NCBI RefSeq assembly: GCF_000611645.1
Contig: NW_014012150.1
Span: 2,722 to 14,255 of the forward strand
Direction of reading: 5' to 3'
Length of the DNA: 11,534 nt
Source: Monoraphidium neglectum
Taxonomy: Eukaryota > Chlorophyta > Chlorophyceae > Sphaeropleales > Selenastraceae
Every line of letters starts with the position of its first letter. The first letter of the stretch is position 1. Below are positions 1 through 7,411 of this stretch, piece by piece. The notes under the pieces were generated by a model. The model was not told where the DNA came from and did not search any database. It saw nothing but the letters and a program-made list of their open reading frames with translations. The position numbers were made by a program, and so were the translations under genes.

Positions 1-1876
1 GGGAGTAGGGGCGGGGGAGAGCTGCAGCAAGAGCGGCAGGCAGCGGCCGACAACCGCCACCAGCGCCGGCGCTTGGCCTGCGGTCGCGGTGGCGTGGTTT
101 CGTTCGCAAGGTCGGTTGGGGCTGCTCAGAGCGAACTTTGTTCCATACAGTATTCAGCCGCACGTCAGCGTGCGCCCGGGACAGTCATGTGCATGGTGTG
201 CTGGCGGGAGACAGAGCCTTGCGCCGAGGCGTGCGCAGCAGCAGGCACCATCCAAGCCCCGCGCGGCGCAGCCCCGGACGCACTCACCTGGCGGCGCGCC
301 CCCGACGGCCGCCTGCGCCGCCGCCAGCACGTCCCCGCGCGCCAGCACCAGCGCAGCGCCGCCGCCGCCGCGGCCGTCCCCCTCCTCCGTGTCCCCTCCG
401 CCCGCGCCGCCGCCACCGCCACCGCTTTCGCCGTGCTGCTCGGCCGGCCTCGCAGCGGCCGTCGCCCCCAAACAGTGGCAGACCGCCGCCTCCAGCAGCT
501 GGCCAAGGGCCGAGTCCAGCTGGCGCAGCTCGGCAGCTGCCCTGATCATCCCTATCACGACCCGCGCCGCGGCGCGCGCCCCGCCGCCGCCGCCGCCGCC
601 GCGGCGCGCCGTGGCGGCCGCCCAGACCAGGCCATAGAGCGCCTCCGCATGAGCTTGCAGCGCCCTGCGGGGCGGAGCAGGAGGGGGGGGGGTGCGGAGA
701 GAGCGAGTTGTGATGGGGCACAGGGGGGCCTGGCGCTTGCTCCATGGCCCACACAGCCTGCAAGCGGGTGCCAACCCCGTCTTCTTTGGCATTCTTACAA
801 GCCAGGCCAGCACTGCCAGCATCACTACACCGCTGCATCCCCTACTGTCCTGACACACACACTCACATCGCACCCACCTGTGTTCAATGTCCAACAGCGC
901 GCACATCAGCGCCGCCGCAGCACCCTCCACATCGTCCTCGCCCCTCGCCCCGCCCCCGCCCCGGCACCCCGCACTCGCGCTCGCCGCGGCGGCGCCACGA
1001 AGCTGCGAGTACGACGCCGCGCCGGCGGCGGCCAGCGCGGCAAGGACGGCCCTCTGCCGGCCGCCGACGTCCTCTGTCGGCGCGTAGGCGCCCGTTGCGC
1101 GCGCAGCGTCCAGCAGCCGCCCCGCGCCGCGGGCCGCAGCGCACCACGCGCTGGCGGCGCCGGCGCCGGCGCCGGCGTGGGGCGCGTGCGGGCGCGGAGG
1201 GTCGGAGTCCTGCGGGGGCCGCCGCCGCTTCTTCGCGCCACGGACTGCCTCCTGGCCGGCAGCGGCCGCGGCGTCCCCGGCGGCTGCTGTGCCGCCCGCC
1301 GCCGCCGGCGCGGGCGATGGTGTCATGTTTGACCGCCGGTCAACGTAGGGCTGCAGCAGCGACAGCAGGGCGATGACAAAGTCCATCTCGGCCCCCCTCA
1401 GCTGCTGCGCACCCCCGCCGGCGGCGCCGCTCTCCTGCTTGGCCCGCTCCTGCCGCTCGCCCCTGCCTGCCGCCTCGGCTGCCGCGTCAGCGTCTGTTGC
1501 AGGTGATTGGAGCAGAAGGATCACAGATCATCAGGTCTCAGAGAAAGAATTGAACCAAGGATACGCTAGTGGACGTCGCCCGTGGGTCCGCTCGGTCACG
1601 GCCGAGGCTTGCTGTGCGCAACCTCCGTCCCGGGATGGTGGAGAGGGCAAATCGGGAACGATGTCCACTGCAGCGCCGCCGCAACCGGAGCACCGCGCCG
1701 TTGGGCACCTCTCGCCGAATTTGAAATGGACAAACGGGAACGCTTGCCGGTGGGTCAACAAATGGAGGGGGCGGCAGAGTGCCAACCCGGTTGGAGCTCA
1801 CCTGACTCGAGCAGGCGCCTGTGGCGCCTCACGGCGGCGCAGTAATCACCCAGCAACGTCGGCAGGCCCGACAGCA

Positions 1877-1907
<31 letters not shown>

Positions 1908-3608
1908 TTCGCTGCCGATCCCGCCGCCGCCGCCGCTGCTGCCCGCGTTGAGGCCCTCTGACAGCACGCCCGCCAGGCGGCGCAAGAGGGACCCCTGATA
2001 GCCCTGTTGGGCCGCGCCCTCGCCTGAAGCACCCGCGGCGCCCTCGCCGCCCCGCGCCTTCTTTGCGGCCCGCCCGCCTGCCGCAGCAGCCTCGGGGCCC
2101 GGGGCCGCAGCGGCGGCCGGCGCCTCGGGCGCTGCGGCCGCCTGCGCTGCGGCCGCTGCCTCACGGCAGGCCGCCGCCATGCCGGCTACATGGCTGAGGT
2201 GGAACAGCACCGCCGCGAGCGCCCGCTGCGCCGCCTCTGCGGCACGCCCGTAGCGCCAGCGGGCGGCGCGGGCCGGAGCCGCGGCGCCTTCCGTCGCCGG
2301 GGTGAAGGCGACGGTGAGTACGGCAGGGAAGAGGTCCCCGCCCACGACAGATGACAGCACCTGGAGTTCAGGAGTCAGCAGCGACGCCCGCCAGGAAGTC
2401 AAGCGGTCAAATTGGACGGCCGGCAGGCAGCAAGGTGGGTGAACATGCAGGCGGCTGCGGCCCACCAGCTGGAGCAGAGCAGGATTTTGGCAGGGTAGGG
2501 GGGCGCGTCGCTTGCAACAAGGGCGGAGCGCCGCCGCTGCCCGCGCGCCCCTTGCCGCACCTTCCGTGGGTTGGAGTGCGACTGCGCCGCCGCCTTGAGG
2601 CCGCCAAGCAACGCCACGGCCAGCCCACCCCACGCCGCGGGGGCGGCCGCCGCGGCGTTCGCGGCGTCCGCGGGCGCCGCAAGGGCGCTCGTGGGTGCGG
2701 AGTCGTCAGACAGCAGGGCCTGCGGAAGTTGCAAGGGGATGGTGAGGGTTGTTGTGGTGGGCTTGGAGCCCTGAGTAACGTCTCGCACACGTGGGTGTAC
2801 TCTCAGATAAGATCCTGTGCACTCTTGCAGGTCAATGTGCTGTGGTGGCCGAGCATGTCAAGTATCATGGGGCACGGTTGATGGTGTACAATGCACGCGT
2901 TGGGGGGGAAGGGGCGCGCCCAGCAGCCACCTGCAGCGCCGCTGCCAGCAGCGCAAGCTGCTGCTCCAGTGTTGGGCGATAGCTCAGCGCGTACCGCCGC
3001 CCCAGCACGCCCAGCGCGCGCAGCAGCGCCGCCGCGAGCCCCGCCGCGCGGCCGCGGTGCGCCCAGCCCGCGGCCGCGCCGCACGCGGCGGCGGCGGCGG
3101 ACGAGAGGGTGGCGCTTATGTTGGCGCCCTGCAGCAGCGGCGCGCCGGCCTCCAGGGCCGCCGCCAGCAGCTCCCAGCAGCGGGGGTTCTCCCTGGGATG
3201 CAGCGGCTGCGGCTTCGGCAGCTGCTGCCCCCGTTGCGCCGCAGTTGCGGCCGGGGGCGTGCCGGGCGCGCCGGATTTGCTTGGATGCTGATGCGGCGGC
3301 TTGGACAGCAGGGACGAGATCAGCCAGTCCACCACTGAGCGGAGGTAATGCGCTGCGACGTGCAGCGGCATGCCTGCCGGCTGCACATCTCTCGCCGCCT
3401 GCACCACCACGGCCAGCAGCTGCCGCACCAGGGTGTGCGCCATTTCCAGACGCCTACATTTGTGCACATACATGTAAGAATTAGCTATGCAGACTCTGAA
3501 ACGCGGCAGATCCAAAACTCACTCGTCAAAGGGCCTGCCATCCTTGGCCGAGAGCTCCGCCAGAGAATGAGTGATGTCCAGCATGCTGATAATACTGACT
3601 GACCTCAT
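1..3608 (-). CDS. Multi-exon Ala/Gly-rich protein, possibly Urb2/Npa2 family (3' end missing)
   Basis: My spliced model has seven exons in the window: 3608-3523, 3453-2931, 2719-2561, 2360-1802, 1493-878, 664-288 and 77 to the edge, giving 799 codons with no stop. All introns are GT-AG and phases match at every junction; the exon 2 donor GTGGCT is the weakest. The product is mostly short hydrophobic helices separated by Ala, Gly and Pro-rich linkers, which suggests a helical-repeat scaffold. Segments such as VLFHLSHVAGM (fourth exon) and AAELRQLDSALGQLLEAA (sixth exon) recall the helical body of Urb2/Npa2 proteins, nucleolar factors in 60S ribosome assembly, but this is memory-based resemblance. 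The diagnostic C-terminal domain would lie beyond the left edge. The first in-frame ATG is at 3608, after an in-frame TGA at 3624-3626; the ATG at 3584 has a better -3 A. A further upstream exon is possible, because TTATCAG at 3585-3591 could be an acceptor. Basic or polar linkers (near KKRRR in exon 5) would suit a nuclear protein. Confidence 0.72.
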
Positions 3609-3619
3609 ATGGCTGCCAT
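3605..3619 (-). promoter_or_regulatory. Possible 4-codon upstream ORF overlapping the start codon
   Basis: On the minus strand an ATG at 3619 opens a frame encoding M-A-A-I and ends in TGA at 3605-3607. The stop overlaps the ATG at 3608 in the string ATATGA. If the transcript starts upstream, ribosomes would meet this short frame first, and the downstream ATGs at 3608 or 3584 would need reinitiation or leaky scanning. Its use depends on the transcription start, which I cannot see. Confidence 0.25.
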
Positions 3620-3707
3620 AGGATCACGTGCGTGCTCGCCCCGCGGATGCACACGTTCGAAACACACAGGATCACCAGCGGCGTTTCTGAGAACAAGCGT
3701 GCAGAGT

Positions 3708-3725
3708 CAAATAAAAATATCTAAG
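3708..3725 (-). promoter_or_regulatory. AT-rich element, possible core promoter of the Urb2-like gene
   Basis: The minus strand reads CTTAGATATTTTTATTTGAC around here, the most AT-rich short stretch in this otherwise GC-rich region. It lies roughly 100-115 nt upstream of the ATG at 3608, a workable place for a TATA-like element. No start-site data support it, and the motif is not a canonical TATAAA. Confidence 0.2.
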
Positions 3726-3774
3726 CACATACCGGCCGCCGCACACCGGGGCCTGATCATTGACAACAATAGCT

Positions 3775-3789
3775 CGTCACCTGGTGACG
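3775..3789. promoter_or_regulatory. Inverted repeat with two TGACG half-sites
   Basis: CGTCACC-T-GGTGACG is a perfect 7-bp inverted repeat with a 1-nt centre. Each arm contains TGACG, the core half-site recognised by many bZIP factors of the as-1/CRE type. It lies about 170 bp upstream of the candidate start of the Urb2-like gene. A role as an operator is inferred from position and symmetry alone. Confidence 0.25.
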
Positions 3790-4438
3790 GTGACAGCCGA
3801 CGCGGCGGTAGACACGGTGATGGGGGCGCAGACGTCGCGGCAGGCGTCCTTTGAAGGCACAACAGTGCATGAGCACCACTGTCACAGTACTGGGACACCG
3901 GCATATGAAGGATCCTGCTGTTGGGATGAACCACAAGCCCAGAGAAGCGAACACTGAAGCAACAGCACGGGGGACACGCGTTGCCCATTCAATCTGGGGG
4001 GCCGGCTGCCGTTGACGAGCCCAGCTTACGCAGTCTCCAGGCTTGTTTGCATCACCTTCCCCCTGGATGAGGGGTTTCCCTCGTAGGAGCTGCATCGCAG
4101 CGCATTGGCACCCACGGCATGCCATCATGCAAACCAGCACACTACAACATAGCCTCACGCAAAGGGCGCAGACCCATAATTCGATTACCGGTACATGCTC
4201 GTGCAAATAGTAGTACAAATCAGCGTACGCAATGCGTTTTCAAACAACATGGCCAACGGTGGCAGGTGAGTGCAGCAGAACGCCTGTGTCAGCAGAAGGG
4301 CAGCACATGGCCAGCCGCGGGCTGGTTCGACCCTGGGAGACCCAGGCAGAGCCGTTGCAACGGGGACGAGCGGTTGCACTCGCACAGGGGCGGTGCGCCT
4401 CACCTGCACAGAGGCCTGCGAGGCATAGGTTCTCAATA

Positions 4439-6221
4439 TCACACTACGCTCTTGATAGTGTACCGCAGCCCCACGCGGCCGTCCAGCCCCAGCAGCCCCT
4501 TGTTGCGCCACACCACCTCGTCCCACTCTTTCAACTCCCCCAGGCCAAACGCGTCCGCACGGCCCTGGCGCGATCCCGCCTCAAACACCCACGTCGTGAA
4601 TCGCAGGGGCGGGGTGACCGCATCATCCGCGAGCTGCGGCCGCGGCTCGACCCCGACCAGCGCCGTCAGCACCGATGCCGCGCCGCAGCCAGGCGGCAGA
4701 CGCAGGTGCAAGTGCGCATCTAGAACCACGCCCGCCTTGCCCTTCCTGGGCCTGACCCTGGCGTCCCAAACGCAGCCTTGAAACACCACGGCTTCTGAGC
4801 GTGCCTCGATTGGATTGCTGCCTGCCGCCGCCGCCGCCGCCCTCTCGTACAGCTGCCGCATTTCCGACAGGGGCAGCCTCCACTCGACGTTCGCCTCTGT
4901 CACGCTGGAGGGAGGGCGCGGCAGCAGCCGCCAGGCGGAGCGGCGCGCCAGGGGGAGTCCCTTTGCCCTGAGGAGCCTGGTCTGCAACATGCTGCCATCA
5001 TCCACCTCCTGGAAAAGGGCGGCGAAGTGGACGTCCGCGCCGCTGATGTCCGGAAGCCAGCTGGTCAACAGCCGCGAGCCGGCAGTCGCGCAATACAGCG
5101 ACGACAAATGCGGCGCCCGTACGTGCTTCGCCAGCGCCGCGCGCTGCATCGCGCCACACCCGTCGCCGCCAGCCGCGTCGATCCAGGCCGCGATTGTGTA
5201 CACCACTGTGTTCTCGCTGCTCACGCGCGTGCGCTCGTCCCTGACAAGCTGCCGCACAGCTTCAAACGGCAGCGCCAGCAGCTGCGCCCGGCGGGCCGCG
5301 TCGAGCCATGCTGCATCTAAATCGCCCAGGCGATGCTGCAGCGCCACCGCAGCCGCCCTCCGCAGCGGCTTGAGCGCCTTGCTCTTCGCTACGGCCAGCG
5401 GTAGGGTGTAGAGCGCATGGACCGTGTCCCAATCAAGCACGTCGGCTGTGCCAGCGCCGGCCGTAGCGATCAGGACATTCACGGCGGCACTCAAGGCGCG
5501 CTCTGCCCTCAACCGATCGGCCAGCAGCAGCACCTGTGTGTGCATGCACGTGTGTGCGCATGCATCAGCTTGCATGAATGTGCGCATGCATGAGCTTGCA
5601 TTCGCATGCAAATCCATGAGCTGCATGCAGGGCGGAGCCATGCTGAGCGTCCACATCGGTGAGCGCATGGCGCTTCGCGCATGCTGCCCAGCATTCAGCG
5701 ACAGCATGCCTTTCGCGGCCTGACCTGCATGCAAGCAACCCAGTGTAGCACGATCATGAGAAGCAGTTGCATGGCATGCCCCCCATCGCTGCAGCCGTGG
5801 CTGCTCACCTGCAGCAGCGTGGCCTGGTCGGCCCCCTTCAGCGGCCTGCCAGCGTCAGCAGTGCTGTACATGCTCTTGAAAAGCAGCTCTGCCGCTGTCA
5901 CCTCGCCCTCATCATCCAACTCGACATCTAGCACGCCTGGCGTTTCCTGAGTGGGAGGTAGCGCGCGCGGGTCTACAGGCAACGCTTGCCTTGATGGGGC
6001 CGCTGCACGGGCCGAGCATCGGAGTGGCGGCAGCTGTGGAGCCGGGGCGCGGGCGCGCCCTGCACTGCGACCCTTGCCCCCTCACCGCGCTCCATTCGGG
6101 GCTGAGCATGCGCTCAGCCCATTCGCTGGCCTTCGTCAGGATCACGGAGTGCCCATAGATCTCTCGAACGACGCGCCGCAGCCGTTCCTGGCTCGGCTGC
6201 CGCCCGTCCGGCTGCCCCCCT

Positions 6222-6257
<36 letters not shown>

Positions 6258-6433
6258 CGGTCCTGGTCCTGGTCCTGCGGCTGCTGCTGCTCCGTTCCCG
6301 CTGCATCGCAGCGCTGCCGCTTTGCTGGGGGCTCAGCGCCCGGCGCGCTGGCGGCCGTGACAGTGAAGCGAATTGTCACATCCGAGGCCCGGCGCACATT
6401 GAACTTGTCAAGAAAGTCCACCGCGTCCCCCAT
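4439..6433 (-). CDS. BTB-BACK protein with MATH-like C-terminus, copy 1
   Basis: Three exons (6433-6086, 5946-5809, 5533-4439) joined by phase-0 GT-AG introns give 526 aa. The BTB fold runs over about residues 14-185: SDVTIRF, then a low-complexity insert (about 28-85), then IYGHSVILTKASEWAERML, with the second half in exon 2. BACK follows at about 190-320 (LALPFEAVRQLV, SENTVVYTIAAWI). Residues about 375-526 resemble MATH/TRAF: FQGCVWDARV near the front and GLGELKEWDEV..RNKGLL near the end. BTB-BACK proteins usually dimerise and bind Cullin-3, with the third domain selecting substrates; that role is inferred from family knowledge. PPAKRQRC (35-42) could be a short nuclear localisation signal. 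The start at 6433 is the first ATG in a frame that stays open upstream through a GCA repeat, so a longer poly-Ala N-terminus from a non-ATG start or an upstream exon is not excluded. A paralogue lies immediately upstream. Confidence 0.85.
5534..5808 (-). other. Intron 2 of BTB copy 1, rich in CATGCA/TGCATG
   Basis: This 275-nt intron begins GTGAGC and ends CAG on the minus strand. It carries six sense-strand TGCATG motifs and a degenerate 26-bp tandem repeat at 5554-5605. Its donor-proximal 50 nt (5759-5808) are identical to the matching part of copy 2, while the acceptor-proximal part has diverged. Confidence 0.7.
5554..5605. repeat. 26-bp imperfect tandem repeat, two units, in intron 2 of copy 1
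   Basis: Units at 5554-5579 and 5580-5605 both begin GTGCGCATGCAT and agree at 21 of their first 22 positions, diverging at the ends. Related TGCATG-rich sequence without the clear second unit sits in the same intron of copy 2 (about 8515-8560), so the duplication of the unit is probably specific to copy 1. Confidence 0.6.
6223..6276 (-). repeat. Hexanucleotide repeat encoding Gln-Glu/Gln-Asp run in the BTB insert
   Basis: Nine near-identical 6-bp units (plus strand GCTCCT, then GGTCCT variants) encode alternating Gln-Glu and Gln-Asp residues at about 53-71 of copy 1. Copy 2 has only a short remnant, so this is the main cause of the 12-codon difference between the two first exons. The array sits inside the BTB domain coding region, probably in a surface loop. 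Confidence 0.8.
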
Positions 6434-6439
6434 GTCGCG

Positions 6440-6440
<1 letters not shown>

Positions 6441-6481
<41 letters not shown>

Positions 6482-6624
6482 GGCCGCTGCTGCTGCAGCT
6501 GCTGCGGCCGCTGCTGCTGCCGCTGCTGCGGCCGCTGCTGTCGCCGCTGCTGCGGCCGCTGCTGCTGTTGTTCCTGCTGCTGATGCTGCTGCGGCCGCTG
6601 CTGCTGTTGTTGCTGCTGCCGCAG
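6441..6624 (-). repeat. CAG/CTG repeat tract upstream of copy 1 start codon
   Basis: The plus strand shows 13 perfect GCT units from 6441, followed by degenerate GCT/GCG/GCC triplets to about 6624. Within it GCGGCCGC recurs at 6480, 6504, 6528, 6552 and 6591, a 24-bp higher-order period for the first four. On the sense (minus) strand it ends 7 nt before the ATG at 6433. It is either 5' UTR or, if a non-ATG or upstream start is used, a long Ala stretch; the frame has no stop. Confidence 0.85.
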
Positions 6625-6770
6625 CGGTAAGCGGCGAGCGCCGGGCGCAACACGTCACTAAGTGTACTCTGGCGTGCGAGCAACACTGTTTTGGCAGACC
6701 GGCCCAGCGTCCAGCGCCGCTAGCAGAGGCAACCAGCCAGTGATCAGATTCGTTTCTAGCTTCTTTACAT

Positions 6771-6792
6771 GCACCTCGTGCCAATGAGGTGC
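6771..6792. promoter_or_regulatory. 7-bp inverted repeat in the upstream flank of BTB copy 1
   Basis: GCACCTC and GAGGTGC flank an 8-nt spacer, 338 nt upstream of the ATG at 6433. The same place in copy 2 (9697-9716, about 344 nt upstream) keeps the left arm and the TGCCAA spacer core but only part of the right arm. Shared position within an otherwise drifting flank makes a promoter or 5' UTR role possible but unproven. Confidence 0.3.
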
Positions 6793-7030
6793 GTGCAGCG
6801 CGTTGAGGGATGGCGGAACCCAGACCGAAGCACCGTCACCGACGTGCTGTTTTCTAACAACCAGTGACTTGCCTGGTTGGTACCAGCCGCGGTCTGCAAG
6901 TTGCAGTACCGGTTCCTGGCTGCCTGCCGCCCGCTCGGGGCGCGGGCGTTCAGGCAGGCGTCATCGTTGCGGCGCAGGAGTCTCTGGGCTCATGGGCACA
7001 GGGCAGAGGGCTGCCCGGGCCAAGCTTAGC

Positions 7031-7035
7031 TTACA
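7031..7035 (-). terminator. Candidate TGTAA polyadenylation signal (distal), BTB copy 2
   Basis: TGTAA on the minus strand, about 380 nt downstream of the stop of copy 2. TGTAA is the dominant polyadenylation signal in chlorophyte green algae. The aligned site in copy 1 (4026-4030) reads CGTAA. Confidence 0.35.
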
Positions 7036-7183
7036 CAACCCCCAGGCTCTTTGGACGTTTTTCAAGAGCCTCCCTGGCCAAGAAGACTCCCCAGTATGGG
7101 CTGCATCGTGGCAAACAACCCATCACGTGTGCAACCGACCAGGCACATCGGTCTGGGATGAACAGCGCAGACCCTGTATGCGA

Positions 7184-7188
7184 TTACA
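7184..7188 (-). terminator. Candidate TGTAA polyadenylation signal (proximal), BTB copy 2
   Basis: TGTAA on the minus strand, about 225 nt downstream of the stop at 7412, a usual 3' UTR length for green algae. The aligned position in copy 1 (near 4183-4187) reads GGTAA, so the motif is present only in copy 2. Confidence 0.45.
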
Positions 7189-7411
7189 AGCTCAGGCGAA
7201 TGATAGTACAGAACAATGCACGAATCAGCATGAACTTGGCGGGCCGTTGCATTAGCAAGCCCGTGCCAGCAGGCCAGAAGCGCATGGGCCAACTGCAGGT
7301 GGAATCTACTTGATAAACCCAGCCAAAGCAGTGGGGGCGAGCGTCTGCACTCGCTCACGGTGGCAACGGCAATGTTGGCACAGATACAGAGCAAGGCACC
7401 GACCACCAACA

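Larger units (their letters stand above)
3620..4020. other. Intergenic/5' region of the Urb2-like gene; no convincing gene
   Basis: About 400 bp lie between the Urb2-like gene and the 3' flank of BTB copy 1. Composition is less GC-rich than the exons. The reading frames here have no coding character (mixed Cys, Pro and Ser without a domain). The stretch holds an AT-rich element at 3708-3725 and an inverted repeat at 3775-3789, and probably contains the promoter and 5' UTR of the Urb2-like gene. Confidence 0.5.
4021..6900 (-). repeat. Tandem duplication unit, copy 1
   Basis: Sequence similarity to copy 2 starts in the 3' flank near 4021 (AGCTTACGCAG against AGCTTACACAA at 7028), runs through all exons and introns, and continues past the CAG repeat to about 6900 (GCGGTCTG against GCAGTCTG near 9825). 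The unit therefore includes the probable promoter and 3' processing region. Edges are set by eye and could shift by some tens of bases. Confidence 0.8.

Noticed and set aside
73..1332. Long plus-strand open frames (up to 419 codons) in the first 1.4 kb
   Set aside because: They are GC-driven shadows of the minus-strand gene: Arg/Pro/Ala salads without domains, running straight across well-formed minus-strand splice sites.
1540..1560. tRNA-like B-box GGTTCAATTC on the minus strand
   Set aside because: The sequences on either side do not form a T-stem, and no acceptor stem or A-box can be placed, so it is not a tRNA gene.
3707..3988. Minus-strand 93-codon frame upstream of the Urb2-like gene
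   Set aside because: It lacks family features and codon bias, sits in a promoter-like region, and no good donor joins it in phase to the first supported exon.
6357..6743. Plus-strand poly-Ala, poly-Leu and poly-Cys frames over the CTG repeat (also at 9226-9573)
   Set aside because: A GCT repeat is open in all three frames on this strand; flanking residues show no coding character and the minus-strand gene is clear.
6900..7025. Possible mobile element at the junction between the two BTB units
   Set aside because: Only about 120 bp, with no terminal inverted repeats, target-site duplication or transposase fragment that I can see.
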